Source: an uncultured Pelagibacteraceae bacterium | GTDB taxonomy: Bacteria; Pseudomonadota; Alphaproteobacteria; Pelagibacterales; Pelagibacteraceae | Assembly (NCBI GenBank): GCA_902623915.1 | Contig: CACNVM010000005.1 | Span: forward strand, 1-42,885 | Length of the DNA: 42,885 nt | Direction of reading: 5' to 3' | In this document: positions 1 through 7,899 of the stretch, piece after piece | How positions within the stretch are numbered: position 1 is the first letter of the stretch | Layout of the letters: each line of letters starts with the position of its first letter | Notes under the pieces: generated by a model | The model's database searches: none | Seen by the model: only the letters and a program-made list of their open reading frames with translations | What the model was told of the DNA's origin: nothing | Made by a program: the position numbers and the translations under genes

Positions 1-464
1 GCATCTTTTAAATTTTCTTGCTTATCAATAATATCTATAACAGAAATTTTTTTATTTGTTGCCTCTAGCGCTTTTTTTACAACTGGACTAAATTGTCTAT
101 CAACAATTAGAACTTTGGTATCTGCGTGATTTAAAATATAACCTACCGTCTTGGCGTCTAATCTTGTATTAATTGTATTTAATACTGCACCAGTCATTGG
201 GATTGAATAGTGAGCCTCAAATAGTTCAGGTGTATTTGCTGCCATAATAGAAACAGTATCACCCTTTTTTACCCCATGTTTTTCTAATGCACTGGCAAAC
301 TTAATTGCTCTCTCGTAAACTTGTTTCCATGTGTAGACTCTTTTCTTATAAATTATAGCCTCATAATCTGGGTAAATATCTTTTGTCCTCTCTAAAAAAG
401 TTATAGGGGTTAAAGGAACATAATTTGCTTTATTTTTTTCAAGATTCTGTTCGTAATTATTCAT
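1..464 (-). CDS. AMP-dependent acyl-CoA synthetase, DmdB-like (N-terminal fragment)
   Basis: Translating the minus strand from ATG at 464 gives an open frame that runs off the window at position 1, about 154 residues. It begins MNNYEQNLEKN, continues with PLTPITFLERT and contains the segments EAHYSIPMTGAVLN and NTRLDA, typical of the N-terminal part of AMP-binding ligases related to medium-chain acyl-CoA synthetases and to DmdB, the 3-methylmercaptopropionate-CoA ligase of DMSP degradation. Such enzymes adenylate a carboxylic acid and transfer it to CoA in the cytoplasm. The P-loop-like and C-terminal catalytic motifs lie outside the window, so substrate and completeness cannot be judged. The start lies 1 nt after the stop of the acyl-CoA dehydrogenase gene, so the two are co-transcribed. 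DmdB identity is inferred from family resemblance and the DmdC-like neighbour; a generic fatty acyl-CoA ligase is the alternative. Confidence 0.8.
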   Translation of the reverse strand, partial: MNNYEQNLEKNKANYVPLTPITFLERTKDIYPDYEAIIYKKRVYTWKQVYERAIKFASALEKHGVKKGDTVSIMAANTPELFEAHYSIPMTGAVLNTINTRLDAKTVGYILNHADTKVLIVDRQFSPVVKKALEATNKKISVIDIIDKQENLKD

Positions 465-465
465 T

Positions 466-2226
466 TCAATTAAAATTTGCTTTCATCATTGATTTACTTC
501 CTGTTACTGCTGATAAATAATGACTTTGGGCTCTTGGTAAGATTTTATCAAAATAGTAAGTTGCTGTATTTATTTTGTCTTCGAAAAAAGATTTATTAGT
601 ATCATATTTATCATAGCTAACTTTAAGAATTTTCAGCCAAGAATGAGCTAGACCCAAATAACCTAAAACCTTTAAATAGTCATTACAGGCAGCACTAACA
701 TCATCTTTTGAATTTTTATTTTTTTCAATAAGCCAGGATGTAAAATTATTTATAAGTTCAACATATTTTTGAAATTTTTGAACAAATAATACTAGTTCTT
801 TATTTTTTTCATACTCTTGTATCTCTTTTGTAATTTGAGCTATATAGTTATCATAAATATTATTATTGAGAATTTTTCTAAAAACTAAATCAATAGCTTG
901 AACTGAATTTGTTCCTTCATATATTGGGGTAATTCTATTATCTCTAAATAATTGTTCAACACCTTGATCTTTGGTGTAACCATATCCACCAAAAACTTGT
1001 ATTGCGTCATTTGTTATTTCCATTCCTATATCCGTAAAAAAAGATTTTATAAGTGGTGTCATCATCGAAACCATGTCATTAGCATTTTTTTTGATTGTTG
1101 TGTCAGAATGGTTTAAACTTACATCAATTTGTTGAGATACCCAAAAGGCTAAAGATCTTTGCCCTTCTATCAATGATTTCATATTCATTAAACTTCTTCT
1201 AATATCTGCATGCTTAATTATAAAATCTGCATCTTTGTTATCGCTATTGTTTGCCTTACCTTGCTTTCTCTCTTTAGCGTATGATAGAGCATTTTGGTAT
1301 GCTGTTTCCGAAATACCTAAACCTTGAATACCCACGACAATTCTTTCTAAGTTCATCATAGTGAACATAGAACTCAAACCTTTATTTTCGGGTCCTATCA
1401 TATAGCCAGTTGCATTTTCAAAATTTAGAACACAAGTTGGGGATCCCTTAATTCCCATTTTTGTTTCTATTGATCCTGTATTCACTCCATTTCTTGGACC
1501 AACTGATCCATCATCTTTAACAATAAATTTAGGAACAAGAAATAAACTAATACCTTTTGTTCCAGATGGAGATCCAGGCACTTTTGCTAAAACTAAATGT
1601 ATTATATTTTCAGTTAAGTCATGATCTCCTGAGGTTATAAAGATTTTTTGTCCGGATAGCTTATAAGAATTATCTTTTTGTTTAACAGCTTTGGTTTTCA
1701 ACAGCCCAAGATCTGTACCACAATGAGACTCTGTAAGACACATTGTGCCACTCCATTTACCCTCAACAATTTTTGGTAAATACTTATTTTTAATTTCTTC
1801 ATCTGCATGATGAAGTATACAGTTATATGCTCCAATACTTAATTCACTATAAAGTTTAAAAGAAAGACTCGAAGATGAGAGCATCTCTTCAAAAAATGTA
1901 CTGACGGTCTTTGGCATACCTTGACCACCATATTTTGGATCACAAGATAAAGATGTCCATCCATCTTCAATAAATTTTTTGTAAGCTTCTTTATATCCTG
2001 GTGGAGATCGAACTACTCCATTTTCATAAACACAAGGCTTTTCATCCCCAATTTTTGCTAGAGGCAATATTAACTCCTGGTTAATTTTAGCAGCTTGTTG
2101 CAGAATATCTTTAACTAAATCAGAATTTATTTCTTTGTATTTATCTATTTCTTTGTAGTTTTTATTATCTTTTAAATGATCAAATAAAAACATCATTTCT
2201 TCAACTGGTGCATTATATATGGGCAT
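466..2226 (-). CDS. Acyl-CoA dehydrogenase of the long DmdC type
   Basis: This 586-residue flavoprotein would oxidise an acyl-CoA to the 2-enoyl-CoA. It has the acyl-CoA dehydrogenase N-terminal, middle (TESHCGTD near 165-172) and C-terminal domains, plus the extra C-terminal region that makes DmdC-type enzymes about 590 residues instead of the usual 380. FGGYGYT at 412-418 and IYEGTN at 435-440 are visible, and Glu437 corresponds to the catalytic base in this subfamily. The N-terminus (MPIYNAPVEEMMF) also resembles DmdC, the 3-methylmercaptopropionyl-CoA dehydrogenase. It abuts fadN upstream with no spacer and is followed after 1 nt by the ligase gene, so ligase, dehydrogenase and hydratase/dehydrogenase form one cassette. 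The substrate could be 3-methylmercaptopropionyl-CoA or ordinary acyl-CoAs; sequence alone does not decide. General family assignment is very secure, DmdC function moderate. Confidence 0.9.
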   Translation of the reverse strand: MPIYNAPVEEMMFLFDHLKDNKNYKEIDKYKEINSDLVKDILQQAAKINQELILPLAKIGDEKPCVYENGVVRSPPGYKEAYKKFIEDGWTSLSCDPKYGGQGMPKTVSTFFEEMLSSSSLSFKLYSELSIGAYNCILHHADEEIKNKYLPKIVEGKWSGTMCLTESHCGTDLGLLKTKAVKQKDNSYKLSGQKIFITSGDHDLTENIIHLVLAKVPGSPSGTKGISLFLVPKFIVKDDGSVGPRNGVNTGSIETKMGIKGSPTCVLNFENATGYMIGPENKGLSSMFTMMNLERIVVGIQGLGISETAYQNALSYAKERKQGKANNSDNKDADFIIKHADIRRSLMNMKSLIEGQRSLAFWVSQQIDVSLNHSDTTIKKNANDMVSMMTPLIKSFFTDIGMEITNDAIQVFGGYGYTKDQGVEQLFRDNRITPIYEGTNSVQAIDLVFRKILNNNIYDNYIAQITKEIQEYEKNKELVLFVQKFQKYVELINNFTSWLIEKNKNSKDDVSAACNDYLKVLGYLGLAHSWLKILKVSYDKYDTNKSFFEDKINTATYYFDKILPRAQSHYLSAVTGSKSMMKANFN

Positions 2227-4449
2227 TTAATTTATAAGTGGTTTTCCTGTTTTTAAAGTATGAGCTATTCTATTTTGGGTATTTTGAGTTTCTAATAATT
2301 TCATAAAACTATTTAATTCAAGATTATACATTTGATCTTCGGAAATTTCTTTATTTTTTTCAGTATCTCCTCCACTCAATACATATGCTAATTCTTTACC
2401 AACTACCATACCATGATCTAATATCTTTTTATTATTATATAATTCATCGAGTTTCTTTTGCATTTTTTGTCTCACTTGATTACCTGATAATTTAAATTTG
2501 CATTCAGTAGGAGGGTTAAATTCTTTATTTTTTTCAATAAATTTTTTAGCTACCTCGAAAAGGTTGTTTCGATTGATAATAACCTCATAGTTGCTATCTA
2601 AAAATAAAAGAGGTTTTGCCTCTTGCGGTGAAGTGGCTGTTTTGGCATAACCAATAATATCAAACACTTTAAGTGAAGCAAATTCTGGATCATTTTTTGA
2701 CTCATCAGTTTGAGTCCAACGCCATAAAAGCTCTTTACAGCCTCCGCCTGCAGGAACCAAACCAACAATAGTTTCAACTAAACCCATAACTATATTTGTA
2801 TGAGAAACTACATAATTACTCTGCAACAATACTTCTTCACCGCCACCAAGAGCTAAACCAGAGGGTGCAGATATAACTGGATTTTCACAATACTTTAAAT
2901 GTTTACAAGTTTTTTGAAAATACTTTATAAATTTTTCAACAGATTTCATATCTCCCTTTTTAACAAATTCCGTAACATAATTAAGATTAACTCCTGCGGA
3001 AAATTGCATGCTCTCATTTATTATAATCAGTGGTTTGTCGGTGGCATTCATTAGAGCGTCCATAGAATTGTAATCTAGGGCATTGGCTTTTGTATTAAAT
3101 TCAACAATATTAAAATCTTTAAATCTAAAAATTTCTGCTGAATCATTTTTATCTACCTTTGTTACTAATCTCTTAATTTTGCCAAGAGTTTGAATATTTG
3201 TATATTTTTGACGTTCTTCGTAAAAATTTTTAGATCCTTTATTTTTGAGATTTTGTAAAAAGGGATTTAGTTTTGTATCACCTAGTTTTGAAAAAAAATT
3301 ATCCAAACCAATCGACTCTAGCATTTCAAAAGGTCCCATAGACCAATTAAACCCAAGCCTTAGTGCTTCATCAATATCGTTATACTGTTTAGTTATTTGG
3401 GGTACTAAAGATGAAGAATATAGAATTATTTTTGATATTACTGACCATGCATATTTTCCATATTTATCATCTCTATTAATTAATTCTAAAAGATTTACTT
3501 TTTCAATATTTAATTCAATTTTTTTTGATGGAGAATAAGTATTTTTATTTATATCAAGAGCTTCAAGGGTTTTCTTATTATTTTGTTTATTTATTCTATA
3601 AAACCCACCCTTCCCTTTACGACCAGTATATCCGCTATCAATTAGAGTTTTGATAATTGGTATTCCGTCTACAACATTTTGAAAATCGTCTTTTGAATCC
3701 AATTCTTTTTTAAAACTTTTAAGGACATCTGACATTAAATCGATACCTATTAAATCATATAATGCAAAAACACCTGTTTTTGGAATACCCATTGGCCTTC
3801 CAAATACAGCATCGGCTTCCTCTATTGAAAGTTTCATTGAAATAGCTTCTGTCATAGCAACTTGCATTGAATAGACACCAATCCTATTTCCTAAAAAACC
3901 TGGTGTATCACCACATACAATTACACCTTTTCCAAGATTTTTTTCACAAAAATCTTTCAGCAATTCTATTTTGTTTTTATCATTGTTTTCTTCTCTGACA
4001 ATTTCAAGAAGCCCCATGTATCTTACTGGATTAAAAAAATGTGTTATACAAAAATCTTTTTTATCATTTTCATTTAATTTTTTAGATAATATTTTAAGAG
4101 GAATTGTTGATGTATTGGAAGAAACTACAGAATTTTTCTTTCTTTTATCAAATATTTTTTTATATATATCATGCTTTATATCAATTCTTTCTACAACTGC
4201 TTCTATAATCCAATCTGCATCAGAAATGTGATCAAAATTTTTAGTTATTGTACCTATTTTTAATCCATCAATTTTAGATTTTTCAAATAAAAGTGGTGGT
4301 TTTGATTTTAATATTCTCTCTCGGGCTTTTTCTACGATTTCATCTTTTAAATCGAGTAATACAACTGGAATATTTGCATTGCATAAATGGGCGGCTATAC
4401 CACTTCCCATTGTTCCTGATCCGATGATAACGACTTTATTAATTTTCAT
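2227..4449 (-). CDS. fadN: 3-hydroxyacyl-CoA dehydrogenase / enoyl-CoA hydratase fusion (FadN type)
   Basis: A 740-residue bifunctional beta-oxidation enzyme. The N-terminus is an NAD-binding Rossmann domain (GSGTMG at 10-15), followed by the hydroxyacyl-CoA dehydrogenase catalytic region with HFFNPV and GFLGNR, then a second dehydrogenase C-terminal domain (WSMGPFEML). The C-terminal third is a crotonase domain, the reverse of the FadB order and the same as Bacillus FadN. Both hydratase glutamates appear kept: GGGEEV and GLVETIVG align with the E144 and E164 regions of rat crotonase. I chose ATG 4449 because a reading frame extending further upstream passes through tRNA-Pro and encodes nothing conserved. 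The start codon lies only 4 nt after the tRNA CCA. It heads the cassette with the DmdC-like and DmdB-like genes and could supply the hydration step after dehydrogenation. Confidence 0.9.
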   Translation of the reverse strand: MKINKVVIIGSGTMGSGIAAHLCNANIPVVLLDLKDEIVEKARERILKSKPPLLFEKSKIDGLKIGTITKNFDHISDADWIIEAVVERIDIKHDIYKKIFDKRKKNSVVSSNTSTIPLKILSKKLNENDKKDFCITHFFNPVRYMGLLEIVREENNDKNKIELLKDFCEKNLGKGVIVCGDTPGFLGNRIGVYSMQVAMTEAISMKLSIEEADAVFGRPMGIPKTGVFALYDLIGIDLMSDVLKSFKKELDSKDDFQNVVDGIPIIKTLIDSGYTGRKGKGGFYRINKQNNKKTLEALDINKNTYSPSKKIELNIEKVNLLELINRDDKYGKYAWSVISKIILYSSSLVPQITKQYNDIDEALRLGFNWSMGPFEMLESIGLDNFFSKLGDTKLNPFLQNLKNKGSKNFYEERQKYTNIQTLGKIKRLVTKVDKNDSAEIFRFKDFNIVEFNTKANALDYNSMDALMNATDKPLIIINESMQFSAGVNLNYVTEFVKKGDMKSVEKFIKYFQKTCKHLKYCENPVISAPSGLALGGGEEVLLQSNYVVSHTNIVMGLVETIVGLVPAGGGCKELLWRWTQTDESKNDPEFASLKVFDIIGYAKTATSPQEAKPLLFLDSNYEVIINRNNLFEVAKKFIEKNKEFNPPTECKFKLSGNQVRQKMQKKLDELYNNKKILDHGMVVGKELAYVLSGGDTEKNKEISEDQMYNLELNSFMKLLETQNTQNRIAHTLKTGKPLIN

Positions 4450-4453
4450 AAAA

Positions 4454-4530
<77 letters not shown>

Positions 4531-4540
4531 AAAGGTTATT

Positions 4541-4569
4541 TATATAGATGAATAAATGAATTTTATCAA
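4541..4569 (-). promoter_or_regulatory. Putative sigma70 promoter for tRNA-Pro and the fadN unit
   Basis: Reading the minus strand, TTGATA (4569-4564) is followed after exactly 17 nt by TATATA (4546-4541). This would start transcription near 4534, a few bases before the mature tRNA 5' end at 4530. There is no room for another promoter between the tRNA and fadN, so it probably drives both. Assigned by pattern only. Confidence 0.5.
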
Positions 4570-4596
4570 TTGAAACATAAGTGCAATCAATATAAT
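4570..4596 (+). promoter_or_regulatory. Possible nhaA promoter
   Basis: TTGAAA at 4570-4575 and TATAAT at 4591-4596 are separated by 15 nt, shorter than ideal; a second TATAAT sits at 4602-4607. nhaA starts at 4615 with no Shine-Dalgarno sequence, so the leader would be about 12 nt or less. The box abuts the divergent tRNA-Pro promoter. Confidence 0.35.
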
Positions 4597-4614
4597 TGAG
4601 ATATAATTAGTATT

Positions 4615-5796
4615 ATGATTCAACATATATCAAAACCCTTTAAATGGTTTTTTAAATTAGAGGCTGCATCGGGTCTTGTTTTACTTTTTGCTGCAATAAT
4701 TGCATTATTTGTCAGTAATAGTGAATTAGCATCTATCTATTATGATATTTTAAACTCTTATTTTGCTCTTGGTTTTGGGGAATTTAAATTAAAATTATCT
4801 GTATTACACTGGATCAACGATGTTTTGATGGCAATATTTTTCTTTTTGGTTTCTTTAGAGATAAAAAGAGAATTTATTCAAGGAGAATTATCAAACCCAA
4901 AACAAGCATCGCTTCCAATAATTGCTGCTGTTGGTGGTATGTTAGTGCCAGCTTTAATTTACGTTGCTATCAATTTTGGAAATTCTGAAACTCTAAAAGG
5001 ATGGGCGATTCCATCAGCTACTGATATAGCATTTTCTTTAGGTGTATTATCTTTACTTGGAAAAAGAGTTCCAATTTCTCTAAAAGTTTTTTTAACTGCT
5101 TTAGCTATTATTGATGATTTGGGTGCAATTGTGATAATTGCCTTTTTCTATTCTGGAAAAATACAAGCTATGTATTTAATACTAATGTTAGTATCAATCA
5201 TTATCTTAATAATTTTTAATAGATTAAATATAAGAAGCTTTATTCCTTATCTCATAGTTGGGATTTTTTTATGGGACTTTACTCATTCATCTGGTATTCA
5301 CGCAACTATAGCAGGAGTTTTATTGGCTTTAACGATACCACATAAAGATAAAAAAAACGAAAGCTCACATAAAAATTCAATGCTAATTAAACTCGAACAT
5401 GCAATCTCACCATATGTTGCTTTCGGTATTATGCCAATCTTTGCTTTTGCAAATGCCGGGGTTTCTCTTGAAGGATTGAGTATAGCAACCTTAATGAATC
5501 CAGTGCCATTAGGAATTTTATGTGGGTTATTTTTCGGTAAACAATTTGGTGTTTTCATTTTTTCTTATGTTTCAATCAAATTAAAATTTGCTGAGATGCC
5601 AAATGACTCGGATTGGTTAAAATTATATGGCGTAGGTGTATTAACGGGAATCGGGTTTACAATGAGTTTATTCGTCGGAAATTTAGCGTTTGTTGACACA
5701 ACTCAATATTTAAGTGGTGTTAAAATAGGTGTGCTATTAGGTTCTCTTGCCTCAACTCTTTTTGGGTATATGTTAATTTTGTTAAGTAAAAAATAA
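4615..5796 (+). CDS. nhaA: Na+/H+ antiporter NhaA
   Basis: A 393-residue inner-membrane protein of the usual NhaA length, with about twelve hydrophobic segments. It exchanges protons for Na+ to control cytoplasmic pH and sodium, which suits a marine cell. The paired aspartates that bind the ion are in LAIIDDLGAIVII, matching Asp163-Asp164 of the E. coli protein. Other family stretches are SLEIKREF near the third membrane segment, PSATDIAFSLGVL in the fourth and GIGFTMSLF near the end. The gene is followed 7 bp downstream by an exported glutathione peroxidase on the same strand, probably in one transcript. No Shine-Dalgarno sequence precedes the ATG. Assignment is secure. Confidence 0.97.
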   Translation: MIQHISKPFKWFFKLEAASGLVLLFAAIIALFVSNSELASIYYDILNSYFALGFGEFKLKLSVLHWINDVLMAIFFFLVSLEIKREFIQGELSNPKQASLPIIAAVGGMLVPALIYVAINFGNSETLKGWAIPSATDIAFSLGVLSLLGKRVPISLKVFLTALAIIDDLGAIVIIAFFYSGKIQAMYLILMLVSIIILIIFNRLNIRSFIPYLIVGIFLWDFTHSSGIHATIAGVLLALTIPHKDKKNESSHKNSMLIKLEHAISPYVAFGIMPIFAFANAGVSLEGLSIATLMNPVPLGILCGLFFGKQFGVFIFSYVSIKLKFAEMPNDSDWLKLYGVGVLTGIGFTMSLFVGNLAFVDTTQYLSGVKIGVLLGSLASTLFGYMLILLSKK

Positions 5797-5803
5797 AAAC
5801 AAT

Positions 5804-6355
5804 ATGTTTAAATCAAAATTAATACTTTTAGTTATTATGATTTCTCTTTTTTCATCAAAACTCAACGCATCATACGAAAAGCTGGCGTTTGATTTTTCCT
5901 TCAAAGACCTTGATGGCTCAGAAATGAAACTTGCTGATTTTAAAAATAAAGTGATGGTTGTTACTAATGTAGCAAGTTATTGCGGTTTTACCTCGCAATA
6001 TGAAGATCTTCAAGAAATTTGGGAAAAATATCAAAGTAAAGGAGTTGTGGTAATAGGCGTGCCTTCAAATTCTTTTAATCAGGAAAAGGAAACGAATAAA
6101 GAAATTAAGAATTTTTGTGAAGCAAAATTTGGAATTAGTTTTCCAATGACTGAAAAAGTTAAAGTCAAAGGTAGTGATGCACACGAATTTTATAAATGGG
6201 CAAATAAAAATCATGGTAAAAGTGCTGTGCCTAAGTGGAATTTTCATAAAATTATAATTGGCAAAGATGGAAAGATCTTTGATACATTTTCATCTATGAC
6301 TAAACCTACATCAGGTAAATTTGTAAAAGTTATAGAAGAAGCTCTTAACAAATAA
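5804..6355 (+). CDS. Exported glutathione peroxidase family protein
   Basis: A 183-residue thiol peroxidase that reduces peroxides with thioredoxin or glutathione. The first 22 or so residues form a signal peptide (MFKSKLILLVIM... ending near LNAS), which most bacterial members lack and which places it in the periplasm. The peroxidatic cysteine is Cys60 in NVASYCGFT; Gln93 and the tryptophan of KWNFHKI (Trp145, Asn146) complete the usual catalytic site. Cys105 in NFCEAKFG is the probable partner cysteine. The usual asparagine-containing loop is changed to SNSFNQE. It sits 7 bp after nhaA and ends 1 bp from the convergent MBL hydrolase gene, leaving no terminator. The family is secure and the electron donor unknown. 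Confidence 0.93.
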   Translation: MFKSKLILLVIMISLFSSKLNASYEKLAFDFSFKDLDGSEMKLADFKNKVMVVTNVASYCGFTSQYEDLQEIWEKYQSKGVVVIGVPSNSFNQEKETNKEIKNFCEAKFGISFPMTEKVKVKGSDAHEFYKWANKNHGKSAVPKWNFHKIIIGKDGKIFDTFSSMTKPTSGKFVKVIEEALNK

Positions 6356-6356
6356 A

Positions 6357-7121
6357 CTAGATTTTTAATTTCATACCGTCATAAGCAGGTAAGATATTTT
6401 TTGGAAGATTTTTTTTTAAAAAATTATAATCTAGTTCTGTATGAAGGTTAGTTAAAATTGTTTTCTTGGGCTTTAAAAAAGTGCTTATTCTTATGCTAGT
6501 TTCTAGATTAAAATGTCCAGGATGTCTTTTAAATTTAAGGCAATCTATTATTAAATAATTTAATTTTTTTAGATTATTTAAGTCTGAAGGATTAATATTA
6601 CTACAATCGCTAAGGTAGGCTGTTTTGTTAAAAACATAAGCTGTCGAAGTAATTTGTCCATGTTCAACTTTAAATGTATTAAAAGATATTTTATTTTTGC
6701 CTTTCTTAATCATTTGTTTCTTCTTGATTAAATTGGGTTTCATTATTGGAGTATATCCTTGACCACCGTAAAAACAGAAATCATACTTTCTTTTTAACGC
6801 CTTTAACGTTCTTGCGTCTGCATAAATATCAATCCTTTTTTTATATTTCCAAAAAAAAGGTCTCAATTCAAATATACCACTTGTCTGATCTGAATGTTCG
6901 TGTGTGTATAGAACACAATCAACATCGTTTATTTTATTTTTAATAAATTGCTCTTTAATATCTGGAGACGTATCAATTAAAACTGATAAATTACCTTTTT
7001 TGATAAAAGCAGAACATCTTGTGCGTATATTTAGTTTGTTTTTTTTATCACAATTTCCCCAGTAGTTATTTATCCAGGGTGAACCCAATGAACTTCCGCA
7101 ACCTAAAATAATTAATTCCAT
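6357..7121 (-). CDS. MBL-fold metallo-hydrolase (PhnP-like)
   Basis: A 254-residue metallo-beta-lactamase-fold protein. The metal motif is THEHSDQ at 73-79, so the last histidine of HxHxDH is glutamine, as in many alphaproteobacterial members of this group encoded next to tatD. Further ligands are likely the histidine in VEHGQ, the aspartate in YLSDCSN and the histidine in LTNLHTELDY; the C-terminus PAYDGMKL is typical. PhnP relatives hydrolyse cyclic phosphodiesters of ribose, but the function of the tatD-linked group is not established. It follows tatD with 1 nt between them, at the end of the metG-tatD unit. Confidence 0.88.
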   Translation of the reverse strand: MELIILGCGSSLGSPWINNYWGNCDKKNKLNIRTRCSAFIKKGNLSVLIDTSPDIKEQFIKNKINDVDCVLYTHEHSDQTSGIFELRPFFWKYKKRIDIYADARTLKALKRKYDFCFYGGQGYTPIMKPNLIKKKQMIKKGKNKISFNTFKVEHGQITSTAYVFNKTAYLSDCSNINPSDLNNLKKLNYLIIDCLKFKRHPGHFNLETSIRISTFLKPKKTILTNLHTELDYNFLKKNLPKNILPAYDGMKLKI

Positions 7122-7122
7122 T

Positions 7123-7899
7123 TCAAATATTTATATTAAATAGTTTTATAAAATTATTGGATGTAATCATGGAAAAGTTTTCCTCTGTCTCATTTTTTAA
7201 ATTTGCTAAGAATTTTAATGTATATTTTAAATTTCCAGGTTCATTTGTCTTACCACGCAAAGGTTCTGGTGACAAATAAGGAGAGTCTGTTTCTATAAGT
7301 ATTCTATTATTAGGAATAGATTTAAATGTATTTGCTAAGTCATTACTTTTTTTAAATGTTATAATTCCACTTGCTGAAAAGTAACAATTTAGATTCAAAA
7401 GTTTATGTGCAAAATCTTTATTACCTGTAAAGCAGTGCATTAGAATGTTGAAACTTTTATTTTTAAACTCGCTAGATAAAATATCAAACATTTCATTATC
7501 AGCAGATCTTGAATGTACAATTAATGTTTTTGATGTTTGTTGACTAGCATGAATATGTTTGATGAAACATTCTTTTTGAATATTCTTGTCTGAATGATTA
7601 TAATAAAAATCTAAACCAGTCTCTCCAACACCAATTAAATTTTTGTTTAAGCTTAGATTTTCTATTATCTTTTCAACCTTTAAATCTTCATAATTTTTAG
7701 CCTCGTGAGGATGTATACCGTAAGAACCAAAAATATTATTATAGTTTTTCAATATATTTAAAATATTTTTGAAGCTTTGATCAGTAGTAGAAATAGTTAA
7801 GAAATATTTTACTCCATTGTTATTTGCTCTTTCAATAACATTTTTTAAATTATTAAATAGTGGCTGATAGTCTAAATGGCAATGTGAATCAATTATCAT
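7123..7899 (-). CDS. tatD: TatD family metal-dependent hydrolase/DNase
   Basis: A 258-residue TIM-barrel hydrolase with the family hallmarks: DSHCHLDY at the start, GETGLDFYY in the middle, and IETDSPYLSPEP near the C-terminus. TatD proteins bind two metals and have 3'-5' exonuclease activity on DNA or RNA. The ATG at 7899 is chosen; an upstream TTG at 7905 would add two residues but is a poorer start. It overlaps the 3' end of metG by 11 bp and precedes the MBL hydrolase, so the three are translationally coupled. The metG-tatD-MBL order is common in alphaproteobacteria. Confidence 0.94.
   Translation of the reverse strand: MIIDSHCHLDYQPLFNNLKNVIERANNNGVKYFLTISTTDQSFKNILNILKNYNNIFGSYGIHPHEAKNYEDLKVEKIIENLSLNKNLIGVGETGLDFYYNHSDKNIQKECFIKHIHASQQTSKTLIVHSRSADNEMFDILSSEFKNKSFNILMHCFTGNKDFAHKLLNLNCYFSASGIITFKKSNDLANTFKSIPNNRILIETDSPYLSPEPLRGKTNEPGNLKYTLKFLANLKNETEENFSMITSNNFIKLFNINI

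Noticed and set aside
3245-3538. Open plus-strand frame inside fadN, and many similar frames inside other genes
   Set aside because: They lie opposite conserved coding sequence, have low-complexity translations and no start signals; they are by-products of AT-rich genes.
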